From assembly GCA_905221605.1 (NCBI GenBank), contig CAJNDS010002331.1, positions 72,501 through 136,500 on the forward strand: DNA of 64,000 nucleotides, read 5' to 3'. Of the stretch, positions 31,743-42,500 are shown in pieces. The notes beneath the pieces were generated by a model. It saw nothing but the letters and a program-made list of their open reading frames with translations. It was not told where the DNA came from and did not search any database. Origin of the DNA: Symbiodinium natans (taxonomy: Eukaryota; Sar; Dinophyceae; Suessiales; Symbiodiniaceae). How positions within the stretch are numbered: position 1 is the stretch's first letter; each line of letters opens with the position of its first letter. The translations under genes and the position numbers were made by a program.

Positions 31743-32772
31743 ATTTGAAGGTGGGGGGGGGGGGGGTGAAAAGCTTTAGGGGAATTTGAGGGTGAGCGGG
31801 GTGTGAAAAGGTTCAGGGGAAGTCAGGGTTTGGGGTTTTGAGTTTCGGGTTTTGGGTTTAGGGCTTCGGTCTAGGGTTTAGGGTCGCAGGGGGAAGGGCT
31901 TGCGCGTTTTTGAGGGGTTGGGGGTTTGGCTCGTGGTCTGCTGCAGAACCCAAACCCCAGACCCCCAACCCTCAAACTCAGGACTTGCTTGGGGCCCTAA
32001 ACCCTACACCCTCAGCCCTCCACCCTAAACCCTAAGCCCTAAGCCCTGAACCCGAAACCCTGAACTATTGGGCACTCATATACCCACTCCATACCCAAAA
32101 GCATGCCTTCATGATTTTGTTGTCTCCTCTCCAAGAACAAAGGCAAAGGGGCCCATACCATGAGCGCCCTGGAGGGCGACTGCGGGCTTTCTTCGGCTTT
32201 GGGGTTCCTTGGAAACCTAGCTACTATTTGCTTAAGAACCCCGCAAAATTGAATCTTAAAAAATCTCTCTCTTTCCCTTTTAGGAAGAATCTCTTTTAGT
32301 CTTCTGGGGGGTTCCTGGGAAACCCAGGAACGGAAAGTAACAGGATTGCATGGGGAAATCGATGCCAACCCCAACCTAGGGTTTAGGGCTTCGGGCTTAG
32401 GGTTTAGGGTTTAGGGAAGATAGCCTGTCCCAATCAGGACCTACGTCTCCCCTGAAACATGGCAGGGTCCTCTTCAGTATGGCTGCAGGCAGGCATCTGC
32501 GGCAGGCCATCGCGTCCGAGCTTCCCGTTAGAGGGTTATAGGGTTTAGGGTTTAGGGTGAAAGGGTCACAGGGTATAGAGGTATAGGCTTGTAGGGTTCT
32601 AGAGTTGTAGGGTGAAAAGGTGGCAGGGCAAAAGGCTTAGAGGGGTCTTGGGGTTGTAGGGTTGTAGAGTTACAGGGCTTCGGGCTTAGGGTCATAGGGT
32701 TCCGGGTCTGCGCCCTGGGGTCTGGGCCTGGGGTCTGGGGTGAGCTTGCTAATGAACACGTGCACCTGAAAT
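31743..32772. other. Spacer and degenerate tracts
   Basis: A 38-bp motif (AGGGGAATTTGA to TGAAAAG) is repeated at 31738-31776 and 31777-31817. Short tracts at 31980-32062 and 32376-32415; degenerate TAGGGTT units at 32533-32720. A 111-codon minus frame at 32039-32374 has no domain; not called. Confidence 0.45.
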
Positions 32773-33180
32773 GTCGGACGAAGGGTGGTTCCGTCAGCTT
32801 GCCGTGAAAGGCTCCTTTGTACAATTGCGGCCGTCTTTGGGACGCATGTGCTGCTTTGAGCACGCTCGCGCGGGACGATGACGGTTCTAAGCTTACGAAT
32901 CCTGGGGCCCTTAGGGTGGTCCCTGACCCTTGTTTGGAGGGATTCAAAGTCTGGGATCGTTATCCTATATTGGTCCTATCTAAGGGACCCAAATTCAAGG
33001 GCCCATACTTCGGATCCCCTAACCGTGAGGGGCTGTGTAGAGCTTCGGGTTTTGGGGGTCCGCTGGGCGTTGAAGGGCCTGAACATGTTGTGTGTGCTGA
33101 AGAGAAAACTGTCGATGTGACGCGCAAACTTTGGCACTTGTGGTCTGGAGAGGAAAGTCGGGAATCTAGCGCCGCCAGGG
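32773..33180 (+). other. Weak coding signal, unresolved
   Basis: Two overlapping plus-strand frames look partly protein-like (MSDEGWFRQLAVKGSFVQL from 32773, and YNCGRLWDACAALSTLARDD from 32820). They are in different frames, as in the other broken genes here. No domain is recognised. Confidence 0.2.
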
Positions 33181-33467
33181 GGTTAGGGAGTTTTTACTCG
33201 AAATACGAACCCCGAAGCCCTAAACCTCTAGAAACCCCAAGCCCCCAAAGCGTGCTAAACCTTGAGCCCCAAAACCCCCAAAAGCTTCAACTCCCTACTC
33301 TCCCTAAACCACCTAAACTTTCCAACCCCAACCCCTTAACCCTCACAACAACCCCCCAAAAACCCCCAAACCGCCCCAAACCCCGACAAACCCTAAACCC
33401 TAAACCCTAAACCCCAGATCCCCAAAACCCCCGAAGCCATGCGAGGTCCTGGATCCTTCACTAAGAT
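33181..33467. repeat. Degenerate CCCTAAA/CCCCAAA zone
   Basis: Loose AACCCCCAAA-type units at 33220-33415, then a short unique segment. Confidence 0.6.
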
Positions 33468-33549
33468 GGCCCTTGAGACCCTCTGAAAAAAATCCTGAAT
33501 ATGATCCTCTTAAGCCCAATAAGGGGTTTTACAACATGTCCCAAGGGCC
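33468..33549. mobile_element. MITE-like family D, copy 2
   Basis: Ends GGCCCTTGAGAC and GTCCCAAGGGCC pair at 11 of 12 positions. Contains GATCCTCTTAAGCCCAA as in the other copies. Confidence 0.65.
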
Positions 33550-35039
33550 TACCCAGCCGAACCCTCAATTCAGTGAAACCCTGTACCCTAAACCCTGAAC
33601 CCTGAACCCAGATTCTTAAACCCTAAGCCCTAACTCTAAACCCTAAACCCTAAACCCTAAACCCTAAACCCTAAACCCTAAACCCTAAACCCTAAACCCT
33701 AAACCCTAAACCCTAAACCCTAAACCCGAGTTTTCAAACAGGCGTGGTGAGACTTCGCGGCTCGACACCGCAAAGCGTCGGGCTGGCTCCGGGGAGCGGA
33801 GGTCCCAAACCTGCGGGGGTTTTGGTTTAGGGTTTAGGGTTTGGGGTTTAGGGTTTAGGGTTTGGGGTTTACGGTTTGGGGTTTAGGGGTTTAGGGTTTA
33901 GGGTTTAGGGTTTAGGTTTTGGGGTTTAGGGTTTATGGGGTTTTAGGGTTTTAGGGCTTTAGGGCTTTAGGGTTAAGGGTTTAGGGTTTGGGGTTTGGGG
34001 TTCACAATGTGACCGAATAATTCGCTGCCATTTACAACCAACCCATTTTGCCCACTGGGCTCGCTCAGCTTAAATGCACAGCCATCAACCAGCCCATTTG
34101 ACGCATACGACCCGCTCAGCCCAGGCAACACATCAAGGCTCTTGAAAGGTTGTAGTTTGCAAACTTGCTACCGAAATTGGCAACTTCTCCCAAATCCTGG
34201 GATACCCCCCCCCACCCGCCCTAAGCCCTAAATCTTACATCCTAATGGATTGTTCCCGAACTACCTTAAAACGTACATGATGTATTCCCATAGGCCCTTG
34301 AGACTCTTGGGATGTCCTTTGTATACAGAGCCGGAAGCCCCACACCCCCGTGCCCCCTAAGGCCTGAAATTTTGAACCCCAACCCTCCCCGCGACCCTAT
34401 GCCCTAAACCCTAAACCCGAAACCCTACACCCTACACCCTAAACACTAAACTAATGAAAACCTTAAACGCTAAACCCTAAACCCTAAACCCTACACCCTA
34501 CACCCTACACCCTAAACCCAAACCCTAAACGCTAAACCCTAAACCCTAAACCCGAAACCCTCAACCCTCAACCCTAAACCCTAAACCTTATACCCTAACC
34601 CTAACCCTAAACCCTAAACCCCGAGCCGAGGGCCCGGCCATGGCCGAGCCATCGTGGGAGCAGCTGGCAAGGCATTGGGGCTCCGCCTGCGGTTCTCTTG
34701 CGTGTAGGGTTTGGGGTTTGGGGTTCGGGGTTTAGGGTTTAGGGTTTAGGGTCTAGGGTCTAGGGTCTAGGGTTTAGGGTTTAGGGTTTAGGGTTTAGGG
34801 TTTAGGGTTTATGGTTTAGGGTTTTAAAGCTGAAGGGTAGGGTTTTGTTGCGGCGCTGATTGAGGAGTTGCGAACTGTCCGGCAGCTGCTGCCAAGACCG
34901 CTTGTGGGTGTTGACTCCCCCTTAAACCCGAATAAACCCTAAACCGCAAACCCTAAAGCCCCTTAAACCCTAAAACCTAAACCCTAAACCGCAAACCGTA
35001 AACCGTAAACCGTAAACCGTAAACCCTATACCCTAAACC

Positions 35040-35078
<39 letters not shown>

Positions 35079-35340
35079 ACCCTAAACCCTAAACCCTAAA
35101 CCCTAAACCCTAAACCCTAAACCCTAAACCCTAAACCCTAAACTGAAGCGAGCTGCGGGTGCTGCGGTGAGCAGCAGCGAGCGTGCAGAGGGCGACAGCC
35201 CCTGCCAGCTCCGGAGCATGCGCGACAGTCGCTGCGAAGGAGCTCCGTTGGCTGCACCGGCTCGGTGCCGGCGCACGCGACAGGCGTGCTGGAGCATAAA
35301 AGAAATATATGACCCTAAACCGTGGGCTCGGAACGGGAGA
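33550..35340. other. Mosaic dominated by telomere-like tracts
   Basis: CCCTAAA at 33566-33727; TTTAGGG/TTTGGGG at 33822-34002; CCCTAAA/CCCTACA at 34380-34623; TTTAGGG at 34706-34825; CCCTAAA with CCGTAAA and CCCTCAA blocks at 34923-35144. The unique stretches 34003-34379 and 35145-35340 hold no supported gene. Confidence 0.65.
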
Positions 35341-35480
35341 GTCCTTTAGGATTTAGGACTTAGGTTTTAGGTTTTAAGATTTAGGATTTAGGATTTAGGA
35401 TTTAGGATTTAGGATTTAGGATTTAGGATTTAGGATTTAGGATTTAGGATTTAGGATTTAGGATTTAGGATTTAGGGTTC
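35341..35480 (+). repeat. Homogeneous (TTTAGGA)n array
   Basis: About 16 copies of TTTAGGA, a one-base variant of TTTAGGG, almost without exceptions. Confidence 0.95.
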
Positions 35481-35925
35481 AGGGCCCTTTCGAGGTTCTC
35501 CCGGACCATTTATGAGCTGTTTTGGGCTTCTCCCAAACCATTTCTAAGCCTTTTTGGGCTTCTCCCAAACCCTTGGCGCTTCTCACCGGCCATTTCAGAG
35601 GCTTTTTGGGCTTCTCCCGGACCATTTCTGAGTTTTGGGTTTTCCCGGACCATGTCTGAGGCTTTTTGAGCTTCTCCAACCATTCTGAGCTTCTCCCAGA
35701 CCATTTCTGAGACCATGTTCGAGGCTTTTTGGGCTTTTCTCAAGCCTTTCCCAGCTTTTTCGGGCTTCTCCCGACAACTTCTGATTTTTTTAAGCCCGAC
35801 CATCTCTGGGCTTTGTAGATTTCTTCCAGGCCGTTTCTGGTCCGTTTTAGCTTGTTTGGCCTTCCCCGGCACTCCCCAACCATTTCTGAGCCTTTTGGGC
35901 CATTTCTGAGCCTTTCTGGGCTTCT
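35481..35925. repeat. Degenerate minisatellite, part 1
   Basis: Repeats of roughly 30-45 bp built on TTTTTGGGCTTCTCCCGGACC plus ATTTCTGAG. Frames through it give repeated GEAQK-like peptides on the minus strand, which I take as repeat products. Confidence 0.8.
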
Positions 35926-36023
35926 AGGGTTCAGGGTTTAGGGTTTAGGGTTTAGGGTTTAGGGTTTAGGGTTTAGGGTTTAGGGTTTAGGGTTTAGGGT
36001 TTAGGGTTTAGGGTTTAGGGTTT
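35926..36023 (+). repeat. TTTAGGG array splitting a minisatellite
   Basis: About 13 perfect heptamers with the same minisatellite on both sides. Confidence 0.95.
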
Positions 36024-36400
36024 CTGATTTTGTGCTTCTCCCGGACAACTTTTTTGGGCAGCAGCCTTCTCTCCCGGACCACTTCCGAGCCTTTTGGCTT
36101 CTCCCGGACCATGCTGTGCCTTTTTCAGCTTTTCCGACCCTTCCTGCCTTTTGGATTTCTCCCGGACCATTTCTGCCCCTTTTTGGGCTTTTTGCAGACC
36201 ATTTGGTATTCTCCTCCCGCCCCATTTCTGAGCAGTGCATGCGAGGCCCCTACGGCACTCTTTGCCTGGCAGGCTCAGTGCCTGCACCAGTTCGCAGCAA
36301 AAAGGTCCCAGATCCCAACTGCACCTGTTTTGTGTCTTTGCTGGACAATTCCTGAGCTTTTGTGGGCTTTTCCAGACCAGTTCTCAGCCATAAAGTCCCC
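36024..36400. repeat. Degenerate minisatellite, part 2
   Basis: Continues the CTTCTCCCGGACCA / TTTCTGAGC unit of part 1, decaying into unique DNA towards 36400. Confidence 0.75.
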
Positions 36401-37157
36401 AAATCCCAAAGCACAAACCTCGACCCGAGGAAAAGCGCGGAGTAATATTCGAGCAACTAAATGAGAGGAGAGCCGACAACAAATACATAAAACCCTAATT
36501 GGGAGGGTGGGTTGGGAGAGGACGTGAACCTTGGCGCACACCACAACACACGCCCTGCGTGGTGGTTTGCGCGGAGCATGTGACACACCCTAAACCCTAA
36601 ACCCTAAACCCTCAACCCTAAACCCTAAAACCTAAGCCCTGAACCCTAACTTAAGGCTCAGGGCCTCGGGTTTAGGGTTGCGATTGGGCCCCCTGCCAGC
36701 CTGGAAGAAGCCCAAATCCTCCACCGCGTCTTGGTGGCCTGCTTGGGCCCTGAGCCCTGAACCCTGAACCCTAAACCCTAAACCCTAAACCCTAAACCCT
36801 AAACCCTAAACCCTAAACCCTAAACCCTAAACCTTAAACCCTAAACTCAAACCATGGGGATGGGACTTCATGGGGCTTAGGGCAGGTCGGGCCTGAGGTT
36901 GAGGGGTTGCCCCCTGGCTCTTCGCAGGGTATGAATGACACAGGTACCCGCTTAGGGTTTAGGGTTTGGGGTTTTAGGGTTTTAGGGTTTAGGGTTAAGG
37001 ATTTAGGGTTTAAAGTTTAGGGTTCAGGGTTTTGCCTGTAGGGTGTAGGGTGTAGGGTTTAGGGTTTAGGGTTTAGGGCTTAGGCTGTCCCCACGTCTCT
37101 GGCAAGTCTCGACCCACGAGTTGAAGGGTTGAGGGGGTCGAGGGATTGGGGCATATA
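36401..37157. other. Spacers and telomere-like tracts
   Basis: CCCTAAA at 36588-36660 and 36753-36850; TTTAGGG with TGTAGGG at 36950-37082. Unique DNA elsewhere; no gene supported. Confidence 0.55.
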
Positions 37158-37251
37158 GGGTTTAGGGTGTCGGTTTTATGTAAGGTTTAGTAATTTTAGG
37201 GTTTTGGGGGGTTTAGGGTGTCGGTTTTATGTAAGGTTTAGTAATTTTAGG
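37158..37251. repeat. 43-bp perfect tandem duplication
   Basis: Positions 37158-37200 and 37209-37251 are identical (start GGGTTTAGGGTGTCGG, end GTAATTTTAGG), separated by eight G/T-rich bases. Confidence 0.95.
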
Positions 37252-37537
37252 TCAGCGTTTTTCAAAAGTGTCAAGGGTTGAAGGGTTGGGGGTCTAGTTT
37301 AGGGCTCAAAGGCACCACTCTGGCCAAGAGCTGGGTACCAGGGAGACGTCTCACAAAAAGCCATCGATGTCTTGCCACTGGCGGTGTAGAGTAACCTGCG
37401 CCCCAGCGCAAGGGGCTGTAACGGGAACATATTGGAAACAAATATCTAGGCGCCTGTACAAGCTCTAGGATGAATGTGCAGCGACATGAGACTGGTACAC
37501 AGCACTCAGGTTCAGTTGCATTAGAAGCTGAACAAAT
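37252..37537. other. Unique spacer
   Basis: About 285 bases without repeat or gene signal. Confidence 0.4.
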
Positions 37538-38052
37538 CCCAACCCTACACCATAAACCCGAAACCCTAAACTCGTAACCCTCAACCCTAAACCCTGAACC
37601 ATAAACCCTAAACCCTGAACCCTGAACCCTCCCTGAACCCTGAACCCTAAACCCTAAACCCTGAACCCTGCACCCTGCATCCTAAACCCTAAACCCTGAA
37701 CCCTGAACCCTAAACCCTGAACCCTAAACCCTAAACCCCAAACCCTAAACCCTGAACCCTAAACCCTACACCCTAAACCCTAAACCCTAAACCCTAAACC
37801 CCTCAACCCTGAACCCTAAACCCTAAACCCCAAACCCTAAACCCTAAACCCTAAACCCCAAACCCTAAACCCTGAACCCTAAACTCTAAACCCTACACCC
37901 TAAACCCTAAACCCTAAACCCCTCAACCCTGAACCCTAAACCCTAAACCCTGAACCCCAAACCCTAAACCCTGAACCCTAAACCCTAAACCCTAAACCCT
38001 GAACCCTAAACCCCTCAACCCTGAACCCTAAACCCTAAACCCTGAACCCGAA
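37538..38052 (-). repeat. CCCTAAA array with a 120-bp higher-order repeat
   Basis: About 515 bases of CCCTAAA mixed with CCCTGAA, CCCTACA and CCCCAAA. The marker CCTCAACCCTGAACCC occurs at 37801, 37921 and about 38013, with matching variant order between the first two, so a 120-bp multimer has been copied. Confidence 0.85.
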
Positions 38053-39034
38053 CTCAGGGTTCGGCCCGACAGCTTTCGGACCCTCGGACGGCAATGGGCT
38101 CTGTTCGGATGGGTTTAGGGTTTAGGGTTTAGGGTTTAGGGTTTAGGGTTTAGGGTTTAGGGTTTAGGGTTTAGGGTTTAGGGTTTAGGGTTTAGGGTTT
38201 AGGGTTGAGGGTTTAGGGTTTAGGGTTTAGGGTTTAGGGATTAGGGTTTCGGGTTTAGGGTTTCGGGTTTCGGGTTTAGGGTTTAGGGAGTCTGGGGTTC
38301 ATTGTGTAGGGTTGCGAGGTTTGGTCTCCTTGATTTGGGGTTATCTCCTGCCCAAATACGCCCATATAAGGCATAATAAAGTTGGGATTGTTTCCCGAAA
38401 ACCTGAAACCCTAAACACCAACCATCACCTTCACCCTAGGGTTTCGGGTTCAGGGTTCGGTGTAAGGTTTAGGCATTGGGGTTTAGGGTTTAGGGTGAAG
38501 GGTTTAGGGTTTAGGGTTTAGGGTTTAGGGCTTAGGGTTTAGGGTTTAGGGTTTAAGGTTTAGGGGCTGACTCTGGGGCATCTGCAGCCCCCCGCAGCCT
38601 GCACCCCGTGCAACAAGTAACTAGACGTCGACCCAAGAGGGTTTAGGGTTTTAGGGTTTAGGGTTTAGGGTTTAGGGTTTCGGGTTTACGGGGCTTATGG
38701 AGGAATTTTCAGAGGGAGCAAGACGCTACTTAGGGTCCCTCAAGACTGACTCCTTAACCGCCAAACACCTCAAACTCTCATCACCCTAAACCCTAAACCC
38801 GAAACCCTAAATCCTAAACCCGAAACCCTAAACCCTAAACCCGAAACCCTAAACCCCAAGCCCTGCAGCCGGTAGCCCCGAATCATCGCTCTGGTCGAGC
38901 TTCGGCTGCATCGTTGCGGCGTCGAGCACGCACAGGTCGTGCTCAGAAGTCGCAACCTCAGGAAGTAGCTAGGGGCACCTACAGGTAGATACTTGTAGGC
39001 TGTAGGGTGGAGGGTGTAGGGTTTAGGGTTTAGG
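38053..39034. other. Telomere-like tracts upstream of the retrotransposon
   Basis: TTTAGGG at 38110-38300, 38428-38572 and 38640-38690; CCCTAAA/CCCGAAA at 38784-38865; the TTTAGGG tract that hosts the insertion begins at about 39000. The spacers show no gene. Confidence 0.65.
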
Positions 39035-39039
39035 GTTAG
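39035..39039. repeat. Target-site duplication (left), GTTAG
   Basis: GTTAG lies directly before the left LTR and again directly after the right LTR at 46508-46512. It is part of the telomere-like tract. Confidence 0.9.
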
Positions 39040-39173
39040 TGCGAAAACAAAAGCTACCCACCTTTTCTTCTTTGAGCAGCTAGAGGCTTCAGTCGTATTG
39101 GGCTCATAGTATGCTTGCTATACACTTTACATGGCACACTACAGAACACACTGGGGATTGAACATTGTTCGCA
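39040..39173 (-). repeat. 3' LTR (134 bp)
   Basis: Begins TGCGAAAACAA and ends TTGTTCGCA, so TG...CA termini lie within a short inverted repeat. Identical base for base to 46374-46507. Confidence 0.95.
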
Positions 39174-39183
39174 CCCTCCTTGT
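39174..39183 (-). other. Polypurine tract
   Basis: On the minus strand ACAAGGAGGG directly abuts the 3' LTR, the expected place and composition for the plus-strand primer of reverse transcription. Confidence 0.7.
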
Positions 39184-39196
39184 GCCAGGGAAAGTG

Positions 39197-39508
39197 TCAC
39201 TCTGACTTCATTCCTTGCACACAGAATCCACACGGGTGAAACTGCTTAAGTCCTTTCGACTTCTTCAGTGCTCTGCACTCCACACTGGCATGGTATGCAC
39301 CCCCTAATTGAGATACGAAGAGCAGTGAGTGCTTTGCATCTTTGGCACTGCGCTTGTAGCAAATGAAATGAACACTGCAGAGCAATACGCTCATGCATCC
39401 GAGCATAACCGCACCCAGGTTCAGCAGCAAACTGTAGAACAACAGATCTTGCTGGCTTAGGAACCTGGTGTCACCCAGAGCAATCCATTGCATCATGGCA
39501 TCTCCCAT
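39197..39508 (-). CDS. ORF3: small predicted membrane protein with Cys/His tail (retrotransposon)
   Basis: 103 codons. The ATG starts one base after the gag-pol stop (TAA, G, ATG), in a different frame, so translation by reinitiation or from a spliced or subgenomic message would be needed. Residues 23-50 are strongly hydrophobic (LLFYSLLLNLGAVMLGCM, then SVLLCSVHF), predicting one membrane segment. The tail holds H73, C78, C93 and C96 in a Y-H-x4-C...P-C-G-x-C pattern that could bind a metal. Its position after pol is where some copia elements (for example Sireviruses) carry an env-like gene, but I see no sequence evidence for membrane fusion or receptor binding and make no such claim. It ends 23 bases before the LTR. 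Function unknown. Confidence 0.65.
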   Translation of the reverse strand: MGDAMMQWIALGDTRFLSQQDLLFYSLLLNLGAVMLGCMSVLLCSVHFICYKRSAKDAKHSLLFVSQLGGAYHASVECRALKKSKGLKQFHPCGFCVQGMKSE

Positions 39509-39509
39509 C

Positions 39510-42500
39510 TTACGTGTTCTTTCTCTTGCTCTTCAAGAGTGCACTGTGATACTGCCTAATGCTTAGACTTGAGCTGTGCTGCGGTTTCCAGGGCTTGTTG
39601 TTTGCAACCGCTCCCACCGATTTCATGCTCATTTTGCTGACATGGTTGTCCAAACCCCTTTCAGTCAGATCAACCAGTCCCACTCTCTCAGTTCCTCTCT
39701 TCATCTCATCTCCTGTCTTCAAATATTTCGTGAGGATATCCGCAGGGTTTTCGGTTCCCTCAATTTTGCCTATGATCACTTTCTTGTTCTTCACTAAGTC
39801 CTGAATGACAAGATGTGCTATTTCAATGTGCCGCATCTTTCCTACTCCCATCTTCTTGGCGGCTTGCAGCGCCGCTGAGGAATCGCACCAAATACGCGGG
39901 ACATTAACTGTCATGCCAAAATCTTCCTGCGCAAGATTGCGTACAAACACTGCACTAAGAGCACAATGGTTGAGCGCCCTAATCTCAGCCTCGCCTGAAG
40001 ATGTTGCTGGAGTTCCGGGTTGTGTGTGACTGTTGCACTCAACGGCTGTCCCTCCTAGAAACAAGATTTCCCCACTAGTACTTTTACGGTCTTCTTCGTT
40101 CCCGGCCCAGTCTGAGTCACAGTAGCAATGCAAGTCGACGCTCTCATCATTTCTAGCATCTGCTACAGAAACATGTCCCATGTCTTTTGTGCCCTGCAAA
40201 TACCTCCCTAAGATCTTAAGATTCTGCATGTCGCAAACCCTTGGCTCTCGAATCCTTCTTGCCAGTTCTTTCACGCTGTACTTGATGTCAGCTCTGTCTT
40301 GACTGAGGTAAATCGCACTTCCTACACAGCTCGCAAACAAAGCTTTGTCCTGTTCATTCAGCAGGCCGTCCTTTTTGAGTTCCAGCTTCCGCCCAGGCAC
40401 CGAAGAACTCTTCGCTTCCTCCAGGCCCAAACTTTTAAGGATGTACTCGATGTGCTTCCTGTTTGGCTTTGTGATCACCGCATCTTCCGTGTTGATCTTT
40501 GTGCGTCCCAGATACTCCGTGGACGTTTGGCTTCCCAAACCTGGGTACTCATATTCGCCAACCTTGACCTTGCAGCCGTTTCTTGGTAGCTGCACGAGCA
40601 GAAGATCATCCGTCATTTCCTCTGGTCCGCAAACGTCAAAGTCATCGATATGGTGAATGAGTACTATGCCTGTGAGTTTGCACTTGTAAACACAAGCATC
40701 TAGCTTCCCGCGTGAGAAGGAGTACTTGTCCTTTGGAAGCTGGCGTAGTAGAATTTCTTCTAGTCGATCTCGGTACGAAGCAGCTGCTGGTTGTCTCCCA
40801 TACACGTTTCCGTCCACCTGCCACACAATGCTTTCTTTGGGCACGTTACCCAGCTCTGCCTGGACCTCTTTGCTTTGCTTTAGCAACCACTCGTCATATT
40901 CCTCCAGCCACTCGGCTGGAGGCCTCATCATGACAGGTTGTCCTTTGTCATCACCACTGTCTTTTGCAATGAGGAAGGCTGAGGTGAGATCCACCTTCAC
41001 GCGTGGTAAACCAGTTTTCAAACTGTAGACCTCCAAAACCTTTCGACTCACCGCGTGTGGCGTGGGGCAAAAGTTGTTTGCTCCTTCAGAACTGTGTCTC
41101 TCTTCTGACGTCTGCTTCTTCTTGAAATCCTGGCATGTAAGTCTGCTTTTGACTCTGCCCTCACTGACCTTATCCACCCATCGATGCCCAAAGATAGTGA
41201 TGTCTCGCGGTAGTTCCCTCCTGTCTCGAGGAGTGAAAGCTCCAAAGACATCGTTAAGCTTGCGGATTTCCTCCCTGCGAGCTTCTTGGAGATCCATCTC
41301 ATTGGGCGAGAGGGTGTCAAGGTAGTCCATAATGTTGGCGACCATCACCTTGCTGAAGCAGTCCCGGTGTTGCTTGACCCATCTTCTGTAGTTCATTATG
41401 TCTTCCTTCGTGACACTCCTGGTGCCTTTCATGTCCCATTCGCCATCATTTGCAATCGCTGAGATCATTCTTTGAGATGCTTCACCTGGTGCCCTCATTG
41501 ATGCATCTGAGTTTGCCCTTGACACTTCCATGCTCTGCGCCTCACTTCCTGTGGCCATACTTTCACCTGGAGTTGCTATGTTGAACCTCTCCGGTCCCCC
41601 ATTCTCACCAGGCTTTCCGGTGTCACCCGGCGCAGCTGTCGCAGCATCTGTGCGCGCTTTCTTCACCACTGGTCCCTCCTGGGTCTCTACTCGTGGTGCA
41701 GGAAGCATGATCACTGGCACTGCTGCTTTTGGTCCACTTTCCCCATGGAAATCGTAGAGCTCCTCAGGCTCTGCGGTTGGCAGCGCTGACGCCGCTGGCC
41801 GTGATTTCTCCTGAGCAGGCTTGATCCGATCAACTCCTTCCAAAGTGTTCCACGGCACTCCCCGCGCCTGTTTCAAGGTCTCAAGCTGAAATTGGGACCC
41901 TGCTGGCAGTCTGCGGACTGTCCGCACCGTCTCAACTCCAGCACTCGTCAACACCAAGTGTTCGTCCGACATCAGCGTCTTTCCCGCGTAGATTCCCTTA
42001 GTCCATCGAGGCGCCGCCTTCTGCTGACTTGCTGAGAACTTTGCCATGACCGTCTCCCCCAGCGGTACCAACTCGCCCACGTAGTCATGTCCACAAATCA
42101 CTTTGTGCGGTGTTGTCTTGGACTTGTTAAGGTGATATCTCGCAAGTGTCCATGCAGCATGCCGCACCACCCATGGGAACAACATCCCATCACACCTCAA
42201 ACCTTCACCATAGCCTGTTGCTATCTCTGCCATCCATGTCCGAATTTTACCGGCGATCAAACCATTGACCATTTCGCCGTCAGCAAGTGATTGTGAACTG
42301 TGCTTTGGCGACCTCCGGATTTTCATTTTGTTCTGCATCTTAAGCTTGACCTTCTCGTACAAGCTGCCTAGTGCATTCTCTTGGTCGATTTGCACCATCA
42401 CCTGATCCCATCCTAGCTGATCAAGCCACTTGGTCATTGCATCCACTGCGAAAGCCCCCGCGCCTTTGGCTGGAACAACGGACGCAAAAGGATACTGACT

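Noticed and set aside
35479-36287. Minus-strand frames with repeated GEAQK-like peptides
   Set aside because: Degenerate minisatellite read in frame; no start context or domain.
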